From positions 1 through 64,000 of the forward strand of contig RDYN01000010.1 in the NCBI GenBank assembly GCA_004293365.1: a stretch of DNA of 64,000 nt. Reading direction: 5' to 3'. The DNA comes from Oscillatoriales cyanobacterium (GTDB lineage: Bacteria > Cyanobacteriota > Cyanobacteriia > Cyanobacteriales > Microcoleaceae). A program made the position numbers and the translations under genes. Positions 1 to 9,460 of this stretch are shown piece by piece. The notes below the pieces were generated by a model. That model was not told the origin of the DNA and did no database searches. It worked only from the letters and a program-made list of their open reading frames with translations. Positions within the stretch are counted from its first letter, which is position 1. Each line of letters begins with the position of its first letter.

Positions 1-198
1 AGTTATTTTAATTGTGTGTGGATTAGTAAGACTCCGCATAGGAGCTTTAGTTCTTTCGAGTTAATATGGCGAGTAAATCAACTGGATAAAATTAGTATTT
101 AACCTCCTATGATTGAGCAAAATTTCAACAATAAATGCTGAAAACCCTGATAATTCCGTTCTTTGATCTGGCAATTAAAAAGTAATGAAAAACTGCTC

Positions 199-684
199 TC
201 ATCCGCTCTGACAAAAGATTTCACAATTCTTGGAGAGGTCTATTAGGTAGGGAGGAGTTTGACTTACCCGATGCTCGGAAATCCCGTATTCGCCAAGAAG
301 ACGGATTTTATAAATTGGCGCGGGTTCCGGATCGAGAGTTTCGGTTTCCACGGGGACAGCCTCCTCAAAAGGAAGTAATTCCTTAGCGGTTACCTCTACT
401 GAGCATGAGCCGCGGTCCTGAGATTTGAAGCTAAGAGCATCGGCAAGGACTTGAGACGCCCAGTGACTCAGAGAAACCTTAGAGTTTCTCTTGGGAGGGG
501 GCAAACAAACTGTGAAAGATTTCGCTAGGAAATCATTCATTTTTTTCAACTCTCTAATCGATCGGGCGATTAGCACTTCGACAAGAGTTTCAGCAGTGTC
601 TGGCAAACTAAAGTCGGAAAATTCGAGCTCGAATTTTTCCAGGGCTGACAATATAGCGCTTTTATACTCGGGAGTGAGTTGCAT
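199..684 (-). CDS. hypothetical protein, 161 aa
   Basis: I do not recognise this protein. It starts with ATG at 684 without a clear Shine-Dalgarno sequence and ends at 199. The N-terminal 50 residues look helical and acidic, followed by a basic, proline-containing stretch (CLPPPKRNSK) and an acidic, proline-rich part (ETETLDPEPAP). There is no signal peptide or membrane segment. It lies on the same strand as the XRE-type regulator at 883-1170, about 200 bp downstream of it, and both sit at the presumed plasmid-like end of the window, so it may be accessory-element cargo. That is inference from position only. Confidence 0.5.
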   Translation of the reverse strand: MQLTPEYKSAILSALEKFELEFSDFSLPDTAETLVEVLIARSIRELKKMNDFLAKSFTVCLPPPKRNSKVSLSHWASQVLADALSFKSQDRGSCSVEVTAKELLPFEEAVPVETETLDPEPAPIYKIRLLGEYGISEHRVSQTPPYLIDLSKNCEIFCQSG

Positions 685-844
685 GAGCGTTTTTGGGTGA
701 TTTTGAACCTTGCTTTGCAGTCCCTGGCAGGTCGTTTTTACTGAGGCTGCCGTCTCTCAGGGGTTTGGGGTGCTTTGCTCGGCGATGGAATCATCATATC
801 ACTAATAAGTCAAAATAGCTAGTCATTTTGGCTATATCCAGGGC

Positions 845-877
845 AAAAATAATCGGGATATCGCGGGACATCCCGAT
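845..877 (-). terminator. probable rho-independent terminator of the XRE gene
   Basis: Directly downstream of the XRE-gene stop codon on the minus strand, an inverted repeat (ATCGGGAT at 852-859 and ATCCCGAT at 870-877) is followed by a T-rich tract on that strand (complement of 845-850). Stem, short loop and T-run fit an intrinsic terminator; the T-run is short and interrupted. Confidence 0.5.
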
Positions 878-882
878 GTCAG

Positions 883-1170
883 CTAAACAGCAATCAAGTC
901 AGAGTGTACGACCTCCACAAAGCTTGACAACGATACAGGTAAATCATCCCACCGAACATTCAAGGCTTCACAAAGGTCAAGCCAATCCTTACGGGTCATA
1001 GCCGGCTCGTTACCTAGATTTTCCCAGCGCTGCAAGGTTCTCAGTGAAATTCGATTATCTAGCCTAGCTACTAATTGCTCTCTACTTAACCCTGCGCGCT
1101 CTCGCAATTGTCGCAACACAGTAACTTTCCTGGGTGAAGGTTTACTTTTCTCCTTTTCTGTCATAATCAA
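883..1170 (-). CDS. XRE-family helix-turn-helix regulator, 95 aa
   Basis: A small DNA-binding protein. After a basic N-terminus (KEKSKPSPRK) comes a Cro/CI-type helix-turn-helix at about residues 16-70: LRQLRERAGLSREQL as the first helices, RISLRTLQRWENLG as the recognition region, then DWLDLCEALNV. The C-terminal 20 residues are a short tail. Such proteins usually act as repressors or antitoxin-like regulators of mobile elements. Its position beside a replication protein and small accessory genes fits control of an integrated plasmid-like element, but no operator or toxin partner was identified. Two ATG codons lie close together at the start (MIM), so the true start could be two codons later. 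Confidence 0.75.
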   Translation of the reverse strand: MIMTEKEKSKPSPRKVTVLRQLRERAGLSREQLVARLDNRISLRTLQRWENLGNEPAMTRKDWLDLCEALNVRWDDLPVSLSSFVEVVHSDLIAV

Positions 1171-1316
1171 TTACGAGCCAAATTGACTAGCCAAATTGAC
1201 CCGACCTATAAACAACCAGCGATCGAGCTTGAATTGGAACCTCAGCTCTGTCGCCATCCCCATTCTCGCAAACAAGCGATCGCCGCCGAACACGCCCCGC
1301 CAACCCCCCAAACCTT

Positions 1317-1349
1317 CCATCCATGCATCCATGCATCCATGCATCCATG
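1317..1349. repeat. 8-bp tandem repeat (CATGCATC), about 4 copies
   Basis: The unit ATGCATCC is repeated without interruption. It makes short open frames on both strands rich in Met, His, Asp and Trp, which I regard as artefacts of the repeat. Confidence 0.9.
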
Positions 1350-1535
1350 AAAACTCTTTCATCGCTAATTATTTGGTTGGCGCTTGGAACCGGATTTGCG
1401 ATCGCCAAACAAGGCGATCGGCCGCCGGACAGGGGTGATGGACGGCACTTTCAACAGGAGGTACGCATGAAAATTTAAACGCCTATAAAAACAGACTCTT
1501 CGCAACCCATATCTTTCTCTGCGGCGCCTCCGCCG

Positions 1536-1557
1536 CTTACTTACTTACTTACTTACA
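1536..1557. repeat. 4-bp tandem repeat (TTAC), 5 copies
   Basis: CTTA/TTAC is repeated five times in a row in the leader region of the operon that begins at 1683. Slippage here could change the promoter-to-gene distance; that is inference. Confidence 0.85.
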
Positions 1558-1682
1558 AACCCAACCGACATGACAACTCCCCAGCAAATCCAAAAATCAG
1601 CGATCGCCCAGGGCATAGGAGGCGATCGCGATCGCCGCGCACCATCAATCAGAACCGCTGCCCAAAAAGGAGACGGACGCAG

Positions 1683-1928
1683 GTGAAACTAAGCGAAATT
1701 GCAGAAATTTACAGGGAGCAAGTCCGGCTCTTCTTAACCAGCTACCCAGAACCACGGGGAAGAAAACTGGCAAAGAGATACCTGCAACTGGTGACAAGCC
1801 CGGAGTACGGCAAAACTTCAGGTCGACAAGTTCACAAGCCAGCAAATCCATCGATGGCAAGTGACATAGATCACAAATACAGCCTTAGCAGTCAACAAAA
1901 ACATACCCATAACAAATTCAAACCGTGA
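1683..1928 (+). CDS. small hypothetical protein, 81 aa
   Basis: Starts at GTG 1683 behind an AAGGAG sequence about 11 bases upstream. The first 40 residues (KLSEIAEIYREQVRLFLTSY) are amphipathic and helical with a basic patch; the last 35 are polar and low in hydrophobics. The stop codon overlaps the next start in the arrangement GTGA (1925-1928), so the two are probably translationally coupled. I recognise no family. It sits upstream of the replication protein and may belong to its operon. Confidence 0.5.
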   Translation: MKLSEIAEIYREQVRLFLTSYPEPRGRKLAKRYLQLVTSPEYGKTSGRQVHKPANPSMASDIDHKYSLSSQQKHTHNKFKP

Positions 1929-2341
1929 ACCAGGAAAACGTTCCATATCTTGACGACATTGACTTTGACGAGCAGATTTCTCGAATTCAAGAAGCAGACA
2001 CGGCAACGATGCTGAGCTTGCAAAGCGCGATCGAGGATTTGAACCCCAGCGAAAAACTCGCCGCTGCGGTACTGGCGCTACACTACTACGATCGAACCGA
2101 CTGCAATCCGCTGGAGTTCAGCATTGATGGCGATTACAGCCTGGAGGAGGCGATCGACCTGATTGGAAAGCTATCGCCGATCGGAAAAATCGAATTTGCC
2201 CGATGGGTTTTGGACGAGAAAGAGGATGAACTGCTGGGAATTGGCATTAACTCCCCACAACCAAAATCCAATACCGAAAAACCAAGACCAGCGGAACCAG
2301 AAGTACAAATCAATCCCGAATATGACCCCATCCCGTTTTAA
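1925..2341 (+). CDS. acidic hypothetical protein, 138 aa
   Basis: Begins with GTG at 1925, overlapping the stop of the preceding gene by four bases, which supports this start although no separate ribosome-binding site is needed. The protein is acidic and mostly helical through residue 105 (DIDFDEQISRIQEADTATML, then LNPSEKLAAAVLALHYYDR). A proline-rich polar tail ends in YDPIPF. No signal peptide or membrane helix is visible. The family is unknown to me. It lies 154 bp upstream of the replication protein on the same strand, so a role in element maintenance is plausible but only inferred. Confidence 0.6.
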   Translation: MNQENVPYLDDIDFDEQISRIQEADTATMLSLQSAIEDLNPSEKLAAAVLALHYYDRTDCNPLEFSIDGDYSLEEAIDLIGKLSPIGKIEFARWVLDEKEDELLGIGINSPQPKSNTEKPRPAEPEVQINPEYDPIPF

Positions 2342-2495
2342 GCCTCAGCCCTCTCACCAACCCAGCCAAACCAATGTACAAACTCAGGGATTACCAGATC
2401 GACCTGATCGATCGAACCTTAACAAGTAAATTGCTGCTTGGCTAACCAAGCAGCAACTAGCAATCCAGAAAATTTGAAAAACTTACGTTGAACCT

Positions 2496-5400
2496 ATGAA
2501 TCATTTTACCTACTTAAAAAACAATTGTCCAGTATGTGTGGGAAAAAGAAAAGACTGTCGCAAAGCTGGGGACTTATATTTCTGTCGGGGCGACATTCCC
2601 AACCCAGATTTTAACTTTAAGAAATTTGACGCTAACGGCTTCGGTATATACATCTTAGCCTCGCTTGAAGCCGAACAATCCGAGGAAGAGCGCGAGAAAC
2701 GGCGGCAGGAATGGGAACAAGAGAAGCAGCGCAGGATAGCAGAAAATGCAAGGTCGCTGTCAATTGAAGAGTGCGATTGTGAAATCAGAAAAATCTTATC
2801 TCAGATATTGTTATCTGAGGTTCACAGACAAGATTTAAAAAGGCGGGGGCTATCTGATGAGCAAATAAAACGGGGAATGTTTTGCAGTATTTTGCCATTT
2901 CAAAAACTGCAATATCCAGTTAGCGATCGACTGGCTGGGGTGAGCATCGGCGGACGCTCGCTCTCGAACATTGACGAAGGATATATTTGCCCTGCATGGA
3001 ATTCTGAGGGACTGATTATTGGTTGGCAACTGCGAACAGCCAAAGCAGAAAGCAAATACAAATGGGCAACGAGCAAGTGGTGGAAACGCCTCAACGGGCC
3101 GACTTCAAAATTGCAGAATGGCGAAATGCCGATAACTGTATGTCGCCCCGAAACTTGCCAGGCAGATTTAGGAATAGGGCTGGCGGAAGGCATACTAAAA
3201 CCGTGGGTTGCTGCGACACTCAGCCACCAAATTTTCATCGGCGCTAGTGGGGGAAATTTTGCCAGCAGCCCTCAACAACTCAAGGCAGAACTCGACAAAC
3301 TATCTGAAGAACTGGGAACCAAACGGGTAGTGCTTTATCCTGACGCTGGCGCAGTAAACAACACCAACGTGATGGGGGCTTACCGCAAAACTTATCGGTT
3401 GTTGAAAGAGTGGAAATACGACTTAGCGATCGGCTGGTGGGGGCAAGAATATGAGGATCGTGAGAAAGGAATAGATGACCTGCTGGCAGCAGGAGCAGGC
3501 AAAGGGAACGAAATTGATTATTTGTACTTTGAGGACTGGGAAAGAATTAACAACCAGCGCAGGCGTAGCGGAAATTCTTTTAACCAGTTTTTCAAACAGG
3601 TTTTTGCAACAGTCAAAGCAGTATTCAAAGGATTTGGCAAGAGAAACGAGAAATTAAAGCTAGCCGGCAAACGGGAGAAATTTTTACTCCCTAACGAAAA
3701 GCCGATCGAATACCAAGCCGGCGAGAGAAGAAACGCCACAGTAGCAGCAGCTAAACGGAGACAATTTATCTTTGACAGTTCGGCTCCCGGAACTGGGAAA
3801 AGCTACGATGCCGGACTTTACAAGCCAGAGGATTTTGGGTGCGATCGCATTATTTACGTAAGCGCGCAGCACCGCAACGTGACTACACCATCACTAGCGT
3901 CTTGGGAGGATTTGGAGTCGCGACATAAAGGGCTTTACCAAGATAATTTTGGCAATTGGAAGAGAGCTACTAAAGAACAGCCGAGGGAAACTTCGCCGAC
4001 TTGCGATCGCACTGAAACGATTGGTGTACTGCGCGAGAAAAATATCAAGGGAGCCGACACGACAGGTTTGGTTTGCCCGACCTGCCCGCAGTTTGAAAGC
4101 TGTCTATCGGGCAACAAATTCGGTTTCCTGCATATGCGATCGAACACTCTGAAAGCAGAAAGATTTAGAGCACACCCCGACAGCTTGCCGTCACCTAGCA
4201 ACTATCCTTACGCTGCTGCTATGGATGAAGAGGAAGGTGGCAACAAAGGGACTGTCTTGATTTGGGAGGAGTGGTCGGAAATACTTAGATTTTGCCGCCA
4301 CATTACCATCAGCGCCAATGATGTTGAACACACCGTTGCCAATATAATGTCGGCCGATTTCAATTGCGGTTTTGGGCTAGCTGACGCTTTGATAAAACTG
4401 TGGGAATTTCTATCAGGCAAACATCCAATTCCCAAATGGGGATTTCCCCACGCTGAGGTGCTGAAAATTTTGGCTCCCCTTTTAAAGGTCGAGGACATTG
4501 ACCTTGAAGCCATCGCCAGCGTCACCAACCCCGGCGAACAAGTCCAACAAATATTACACGGACTTTCCGAGCACGGAATTTCGCTTTCGGATTTGAATGT
4601 GGGAATGCGGAAGCAGTTTGCCAAAAAGGATGAGGAGCTCGCAGAGCAAGCACAAACCATCGCAAAACAGTGGCTGATTCCATTTCTCGGGGTGGTTCTC
4701 GGTCACAGCAAGGGCTACCTGCACCTTGAGAATGGAAAATTGACTGTTACGATTCCCGATCGCCGATTGATAGAAATTGCCCACAGCGCTAGGGCAAATA
4801 TATTTTTAGATGCAACTGGCGACACTGAGAAACTAGCTGCAATCCTTAAAATCGATCGCCAAAATATTGCACACATTCGGCAAGTTCAGCAGGCGGGTGC
4901 GAAAGTTAAAATTCAACAAATTCTGGGGCTGGGCCGGTTGGGAATGAACCAAACACCAGAGCAGCAAAAAAAAGTAGCTATCCTCATTGACAAGCTTCAG
5001 CCAGAAATAGTTATCGCCCCCAAAAAACATAGCAGGGAGCTTGACTTTTTATGGTTCACCAGTGGAAGCCGAGGGGGCAACCTTGGGGAAAAAGCGCAAA
5101 GCTTGGCAGTAGTTGGGAGTCCCTGCCGACCGATCGGGATATTGGCCGCTGAGTTTGCGGTGCTCAATGGGTACGCGCCGACCCTTAAAACAGAGCCACA
5201 ACAAAGACAAGTTACTCAAACAGAAGCAACCAGCAAGAAATGCTTCATTACCAGCAAAGAATCTGTAGACAAGAAATTTTGCGAGTATGTCCGCTCTGAC
5301 ACACTCGCAACGATTGAGCAAGGGTTTGGCCGCCTCCGAGCGGAGCGCAGGTCAGGAGAATGCTTGACCATCTACTTTCTGGGCGACTTTTGCCTCGATC

Positions 5401-5984
5401 GCCCGGTAAAGGTCGTGCGGGCGATCGACATTTCGCCGGAAGCCGGGACGGCGATCGAGCAACTGGAAAGGGCGATCGCCCAGTTTGCCAAGAAAGCAGC
5501 AGCCAGCGGAAAAAAACTGACACTAACCGCGATCGCAGATTACTGCGGGGTTTGCAAGCAACGGATTAGCCAGCTAATTCGGGAACTGGGATGGCCGACA
5601 TGGGAAGCTTTCAAAAAACGTCTAGTTTCTCTAGTAAGTCCTACTAGCAAAACTAGACAAACCAAATCGGTAATTGGAACCAATGGTTCCGAATCAGGCA
5701 CTGAGTATATTTCTCTTTCGGCTGAAAAAGAAATTGAGTGCATGACAGCCCACATTGGGGTTTTTCCTTTTTCAGTCACGGTTAACCTTCTGGAAGCCGC
5801 CGGATACCATTTTGATGACAGTTTGAAGCCAAAAAGCCCGCTTCAGGGGCAGGCTCAGCAACGGAGAGGGTGGGATTTGAACCCACGGAACCTTTCGGCT
5901 CACTCGATTTCAAGTCGAGCGCATTCGACCACTCTGCCACCTCTCCAGGCGCATAGATTTTATCATACCAGCAATTGCCGCTAA
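2496..5984 (+). CDS. CyRepA1-like plasmid replication protein (primase/helicase), C-terminus read through a tRNA
   Basis: Visible parts in order: a four-cysteine zinc-finger-like N-terminus (C11, C14, C21, C30); a charged coiled segment (about 55-90); a Toprim-like primase region with E231 ([12 protein letters not shown]) and D283 (LYPDAGAV); a P-loop ATPase with APGTGKS (K435), acidic TVLIWEEW (E591/E592) as a Walker B candidate and a motif-VI-like [11 protein letters not shown] near residue 945; and an HTH near 1008-1035 ([20 protein letters not shown]). This fits the large cyanobacterial plasmid replication proteins called CyRepA1. The last 40 or so residues (from RRGWDLNPR) are the antisense translation of a tRNA-Ser gene plus its flank, ending at 5984 against the stop of the next gene. 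The native C-terminus was therefore probably replaced when the element integrated next to the tRNA. Start ATG 2496; no integrase is nearby. Confidence 0.8.
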   Translation: MNHFTYLKNNCPVCVGKRKDCRKAGDLYFCRGDIPNPDFNFKKFDANGFGIYILASLEAEQSEEEREKRRQEWEQEKQRRIAENARSLSIEECDCEIRKILSQILLSEVHRQDLKRRGLSDEQIKRGMFCSILPFQKLQYPVSDRLAGVSIGGRSLSNIDEGYICPAWNSEGLIIGWQLRTAKAESKYKWATSKWWKRLNGPTSKLQNGEMPITVCRPETCQADLGIGLAEGILKPWVAATLSHQIFIGASGGNFASSPQQLKAELDKLSEELGTKRVVLYPDAGAVNNTNVMGAYRKTYRLLKEWKYDLAIGWWGQEYEDREKGIDDLLAAGAGKGNEIDYLYFEDWERINNQRRRSGNSFNQFFKQVFATVKAVFKGFGKRNEKLKLAGKREKFLLPNEKPIEYQAGERRNATVAAAKRRQFIFDSSAPGTGKSYDAGLYKPEDFGCDRIIYVSAQHRNVTTPSLASWEDLESRHKGLYQDNFGNWKRATKEQPRETSPTCDRTETIGVLREKNIKGADTTGLVCPTCPQFESCLSGNKFGFLHMRSNTLKAERFRAHPDSLPSPSNYPYAAAMDEEEGGNKGTVLIWEEWSEILRFCRHITISANDVEHTVANIMSADFNCGFGLADALIKLWEFLSGKHPIPKWGFPHAEVLKILAPLLKVEDIDLEAIASVTNPGEQVQQILHGLSEHGISLSDLNVGMRKQFAKKDEELAEQAQTIAKQWLIPFLGVVLGHSKGYLHLENGKLTVTIPDRRLIEIAHSARANIFLDATGDTEKLAAILKIDRQNIAHIRQVQQAGAKVKIQQILGLGRLGMNQTPEQQKKVAILIDKLQPEIVIAPKKHSRELDFLWFTSGSRGGNLGEKAQSLAVVGSPCRPIGILAAEFAVLNGYAPTLKTEPQQRQVTQTEATSKKCFITSKESVDKKFCEYVRSDTLATIEQGFGRLRAERRSGECLTIYFLGDFCLDRPVKVVRAIDISPEAGTAIEQLERAIAQFAKKAAASGKKLTLTAIADYCGVCKQRISQLIRELGWPTWEAFKKRLVSLVSPTSKTRQTKSVIGTNGSESGTEYISLSAEKEIECMTAHIGVFPFSVTVNLLEAAGYHFDDSLKPKSPLQGQAQQRRGWDLNPRNLSAHSISSRAHSTTLPPLQAHRFYHTSNCR
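5862..5946 (-). tRNA. tRNA-Ser(UGA)
   Basis: Read on the minus strand: acceptor stem GGAGAGG pairs with CCTCTCC, the anticodon stem-loop CTCGA-CTTGAAA-TCGAG carries anticodon TGA, a long variable arm follows, and the T arm is GTGGG-TTCAAAT-CCCAC. The type II form and 85-nt length are right for serine. The discriminator base is G (complement of 5862) and no CCA is encoded. It lies 35 bp downstream of the metallophosphoesterase gene on the same strand, and its 3' end faces the plasmid-like replicase, the usual geometry of a tRNA attachment site. Confidence 0.96.
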
Positions 5985-6910
5985 CTACAAGCCGTTGCAG
6001 ATTCTGTCGGACGGTAAAGAATTTGTTCTCTTTCCACTGCGAAATCCTCGCCCAGCCAAACCAAAGATACTTCCGACACTGTTCCATTTTTCAGCAGGAC
6101 GATCGAGAAATTCCGCAGTTTCGAGCACTCTCTCTCCACCATAATTCGCGGTACGCTCGCCGCATTCAAATACACCGTACCCTTGGCACTCACCACTGAC
6201 TTCCGCAACTCGTGCTTAGTGTGCCGCAGTTGGTGGTGCATATGACCAAAAGTTACCAGAGGTATCTGCTTACCAGAATTACGAGTTCGATCGATCGCCT
6301 CAGCAAAATCCGGGTCTCCCCAATCCCCCCCCAGCGGCTTCCAATCACGCCCGCAGGGAGCTTCAGGAGCCTCTCCCAGCCCCGTCGGGCCCGTGTGACC
6401 CAAAAAAATCACATTTTCGCAGTCCGCATCCGCCGCAGCTTCTGCAATCCGCCTCGCCGACTCCTCAAAACTCTCTACCCCAAACCACTCCGAATAAAAA
6501 TCGTTGTACTTCCACTCCGAACCCCCCCAAGTAAACGGGCGGCTTCCCACCACCGTTACGCCCAATTCTGGAAAATCCCGTTTCCCGTAACCGACGTGGG
6601 CTTCTCCCATTAAATCTAACTGCTGTTTTACTCGATTCTCAACGGTGCGATCGTAAGGGCACTGACTGCGGCCCCACTCCGTCGCGGTGTACCAAGCATC
6701 GTGGTTCCCAAACACTGCGGCTTTCGGAATGTCCAATTGGGCGATCGCCCGCACCACCTCTATCGACTCATTCCCAAAATCTCCCACAAACAGCACCAAA
6801 TCAACGCCCAGATGCTTCAGGGCTTCGCCGTCTTCAGCTTCCCAGCGATCGTGAACGTCCCCCACCACCGCAATTTTGATAGATTTAGTCTGATTCATTT
6901 GATTTGTCAT
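5981..6910 (-). CDS. calcineurin-like metallophosphoesterase (TIGR04168-type)
   Basis: A cytosolic metal-dependent phosphoesterase of about 309 residues. The family's metal-binding motifs appear in order: GDVHDR near residue 17, GDFGNE near 43, GNHDAW near 69, GHTGPTG near 170 and GHMHH near 222. The overall form matches the cyanobacterial and plant family TIGR04168; the substrate is unknown. The ATG at 6910 is used, with a second Met four codons in. The gene runs toward the tRNA-Ser, and the stop codon overlaps the stop of the convergent replicase frame, consistent with that frame having been extended by insertion. Confidence 0.9.
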   Translation of the reverse strand: MTNQMNQTKSIKIAVVGDVHDRWEAEDGEALKHLGVDLVLFVGDFGNESIEVVRAIAQLDIPKAAVFGNHDAWYTATEWGRSQCPYDRTVENRVKQQLDLMGEAHVGYGKRDFPELGVTVVGSRPFTWGGSEWKYNDFYSEWFGVESFEESARRIAEAAADADCENVIFLGHTGPTGLGEAPEAPCGRDWKPLGGDWGDPDFAEAIDRTRNSGKQIPLVTFGHMHHQLRHTKHELRKSVVSAKGTVYLNAASVPRIMVERECSKLRNFSIVLLKNGTVSEVSLVWLGEDFAVEREQILYRPTESATACS

Positions 6911-6982
6911 GCGCGATCGATCCCTAGCCCCTTCTTATTCAGCATAAGAAACAGCGACCCATTTTTGCACTCTCCCCCAGCC

Positions 6983-7014
6983 AATTTTAGATTTTAGATT
7001 TTAGATTTTAGATT
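6983..7014. repeat. 7-bp tandem repeat (TTTTAGA), about 4.5 copies
   Basis: ATTTTAG units in tandem between the metallophosphoesterase gene and nadA, within the divergent promoter region. The same heptamer recurs singly in repeats near 27.9 kb and 61.75 kb. Confidence 0.9.
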
Positions 7015-7112
7015 ATTTCAACCCAACCACCCGCTTACCACCGTTTTTGGTGAATTCAACTATAATTCAAAATATTAAGTCCAGCCGCCACCTTCCCCGG
7101 AATATTCTAACT

Positions 7113-8081
7113 GTGTTTACCACCGCACCTGCTCAAAACTTGACCCAAACCCGACTGCCCGACGACTTGTTTGCAGCAATTAACGCCCTCAAACAAGAGT
7201 TAAACGCCGTCATTCTCGCCCACTACTACCAAGACTCCGACATTCAAGACATCGCAGACGACCTTGGCGACTCCCTCGAACTTGCCCGCAAAGCCGCCAA
7301 CACCAGCGCTTCCGTCATAGTTTTTGCCGGAGTTCATTTCATGGCGGAAACCGCAAAAATCCTCAATCCCGACAAATTAGTATTGCTGCCAGACTTAAAT
7401 GCAGGTTGCTCCCTCGCCGACAGTTGCCCTCCCGAAGCCTTTGCAGCTTTCAAAGCCGATCGCCCAGAACATCTAGTTATTTCCTACATTAACTGTACCG
7501 CCCAAATCAAGGCAATGAGCGACATAATTTGTACCAGCTCCAACGCCGTCAAAATTGTCAACCAAATTCCCGCAAATCAGCCGATTATTTTTGGCCCCGA
7601 TCGCAATCTCGGCCGCTACGTCATGGAACAAAGCGGCAGACACATGGAAATCTGGCAAGGAGCCTGTATCGTCCACGAAAACTTCTCAGAAAAAAAGATA
7701 GTTCAACTCAAAATCGAAAATCCCGAAGCCGAAATCATCGCCCATCCAGAATGCGAACCTCCCGTACTTCGCCACGCCAATTATATCGGTTCAACCACCG
7801 CCTTGCTCAAATATTCTCAATCCAGTTCCAGTCAAGCTTTTATTGTCGCGACTGAACCGGGAATCATTCACCAAATGCAAAAGCAAACACCGCACAAACA
7901 CTTCATCCCCGCTCCTGGCAACCATAATACTTGTGCTTGCAACGAATGCCCGCACATGAGATTAAATACCTTGGAAAAATTGTATCTAGCTATGAAAAAT
8001 CAAACCCCCGAAATTACTATGTCTCAAGAACTGCAACTAGCAGCTTTGAAGCCGATCCAGCGGATGCTAGAAATGAGCTAA
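7113..8081 (+). CDS. nadA: quinolinate synthase NadA
   Basis: Condenses iminoaspartate with dihydroxyacetone phosphate to quinolinate in NAD biosynthesis, using a [4Fe-4S] cluster. Family motifs are clear: [66 protein letters not shown] and [17 protein letters not shown], with cysteines positioned for the cluster. I place the start at GTG 7113 (VFTTAPAQ), giving 322 residues, the usual length for cyanobacterial NadA, whose known N-termini begin FTTA. The in-frame TTG/GTG at 7047/7050 would add 22 residues rich in non-family sequence. No cofactor-biosynthesis genes adjoin it. Confidence 0.97.
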   Translation: MFTTAPAQNLTQTRLPDDLFAAINALKQELNAVILAHYYQDSDIQDIADDLGDSLELARKAANTSASVIVFAGVHFMAETAKILNPDKLVLLPDLNAGCSLADSCPPEAFAAFKADRPEHLVISYINCTAQIKAMSDIICTSSNAVKIVNQIPANQPIIFGPDRNLGRYVMEQSGRHMEIWQGACIVHENFSEKKIVQLKIENPEAEIIAHPECEPPVLRHANYIGSTTALLKYSQSSSSQAFIVATEPGIIHQMQKQTPHKHFIPAPGNHNTCACNECPHMRLNTLEKLYLAMKNQTPEITMSQELQLAALKPIQRMLEMS

Positions 8082-8115
8082 CAACCAATAACTAATTGTC
8101 CGTTAACCTATTGTA

Positions 8116-8183
8116 GGGTGGGTTGGGCGCGGCGATTAACTTAAGTCACCCATACACAAATCTTAAACCGCGCCCAACCCACC
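8116..8183. repeat. inverted repeat with 16-bp arms downstream of nadA
   Basis: The 349-bp gap 8082-8430 has no gene. Arms GGTGGGTTGGGCGCGG (ending at 8132) and CCGCGCCCAACCCACC (8168-8183) flank about 35 bases. It lies 35 bp past the nadA stop, so it may form an RNA hairpin at the mRNA end, but there is no T-run. It resembles a dispersed palindromic element more than a terminator. Confidence 0.8.
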
Positions 8184-8430
8184 AACATTCAGAAGCAATC
8201 CGCACAACACTCGTACACTTTTTCTCGGCTCTTCCTCTGCTGAATTGAATAGCATTAATTTCTAGGCTAGATTAAAAAAAATATCAGCTTTTATCAGTGT
8301 TGCATCTGCCTTCTATCTGCGGTTAACTATCTATCAATTATGCTCTCATAAATGATACTTACTTCACAAAAGCAACTGCGATCCAAATTCTTAACTCTTT
8401 CCCTTATTAAAATATAAAATCTAACATTGC

Positions 8431-9048
8431 ATGATTTTCGAAAAACTGATTGTTTTCACCCGCTATCCCGAACCGGGCCAAGCCAAAACTCGACTAATTC
8501 CCGTGCTGGGAAAAACAGGTGCTGCCAACCTGCACCGCTTGATGGCACAAAAGGCGATCGCCCGCGCCCTCTCTCTCCAAACATCCCGCCGATTATCAGT
8601 AGAAATTCACCACACAGGCGGTAGCCAACAACAGATGCAAGACTGGTTGGGAACTGATATTATTTATCAAAATCAAATAGATGGCGATTTGGGTGCAAAA
8701 ATGACAGCAGCGTTTCAACAATCTTTTAATTCAGGGATTGACAAAGCTGCAATTATTGGAACCGATTGTCCCGATCTGAAAGCAGAAATCATGGCACAAG
8801 CTTTTGACAAACTGAGCCAGCACGATTTAGTTTTGGGCCCGGCCAAAGACGGAGGTTATTATCTGATCGGGCTGCGGCGATCGATACCGGAATTGTTCGC
8901 CGGCATTAACTGGGGAACCAGTGAAGTATTTGCTGCTACGCAGGCGATCGCCCAAAACCTCAACCTCAATATTGCTTATCTTCCCACTCTTGTAGATATC
9001 GATATACCGGAGGACTTGCTCGGTTTAGATATTAATATAGTGAAATAA
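8431..9048 (+). CDS. TIGR04282-family glycosyltransferase (arsenosugar-associated)
   Basis: A 205-residue GT-A-like enzyme. The N-terminus IVFTRYPEPGQAKTRL is the family nucleotide-binding signature; GTDCPDLKAEI and GPAKDGGYYLIGL hold the presumed Asp/metal and acceptor motifs. The family is named after its link to arsenosugar biosynthesis genes; the true substrate is unproven. The partner family member TIGR04283 is encoded 509 bp downstream on the same strand, so the two probably act in one pathway. No arsenite methyltransferase or radical SAM arsenosugar gene is visible in the window. Start ATG 8431. Confidence 0.9.
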   Translation: MIFEKLIVFTRYPEPGQAKTRLIPVLGKTGAANLHRLMAQKAIARALSLQTSRRLSVEIHHTGGSQQQMQDWLGTDIIYQNQIDGDLGAKMTAAFQQSFNSGIDKAAIIGTDCPDLKAEIMAQAFDKLSQHDLVLGPAKDGGYYLIGLRRSIPELFAGINWGTSEVFAATQAIAQNLNLNIAYLPTLVDIDIPEDLLGLDINIVK

Positions 9049-9179
9049 CTAAACTTATATTTAAGCGATTTAATTCATTAGTAATTATCATATATCTTTG
9101 ATAAAAAACACTTGCTAATGTAACCACAAGGTCATACTATAGTAAATGTATTTGTCTAACCAAATGCAGTGGTTAGGCA

Positions 9180-9205
9180 GCGCTTGCGACAATAGTCGCA
9201 AGCGC
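9180..9205. other. perfect hairpin, 11-bp stem, 4-nt loop
   Basis: GCGCTTGCGAC, loop AATA, then GTCGCAAGCGC. The stem is perfect and GC-rich with a tetraloop-sized loop. No T-run follows on either strand, so it is not a standard terminator. It could be a processed RNA end, a protein-binding site or a palindromic repeat. Confidence 0.75.
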
Positions 9206-9395
9206 GAGAAAAAGCCAAATACGGGTCAAGAATAAAGCTTCGCAAAGTTTGGGATTTGCCAGCGCAAAATCAGCGTTTCAGGAGTGTACTGTGCGATGAC
9301 AACGCTTGACGAGGCATGGGAAGTGCAGGAAAAAAAATCAAGGGTTTCAGACTGCGATCTGAAAACGCCAGCGGGGCGATCGCACTCACGACCTC

Positions 9396-9460
9396 AGAAA
9401 CCCGGTTTCTTCCTTATATTTCTCGTTCCTCGCCGCAAAACTCGTAGAAACCGGGTTTCT
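9396..9460. repeat. pair of AGAAACCSGGTTTCT palindromes
   Basis: AGAAACCCGGTTTCT at 9396-9410 and AGAAACCGGGTTTCT at 9446-9460. Related copies or halves occur near 15.94-16.0 kb, 19.19-19.23 kb, 28.35 kb, 39.41 kb and 53.6 kb, so this is a dispersed family. Confidence 0.85.

Larger units (their letters stand above)
1171..1682. other. 512-bp spacer between the divergent XRE gene and the small accessory operon
   Basis: No convincing gene. It holds several GCGATCG sites, an 8-bp tandem repeat at 1317-1349 and a 4-bp tandem repeat at 1536-1557. Since the flanking genes diverge, promoters for both directions should lie here, but I cannot place them. A good ribosome-binding sequence (AAGGAG) lies near 1667, ahead of the GTG at 1683. 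Confidence 0.6.

Noticed and set aside
1187-1438. Frames on both strands around the ATGCATCC repeat
   Set aside because: Their Met/His/Trp/Asp-rich translations come from the tandem repeat itself.
5782-6087. 101-codon minus-strand frame across the tRNA-Ser
   Set aside because: It is tRNA sequence translated ([19 protein letters not shown] is the usual tRNA-Ser artefact).
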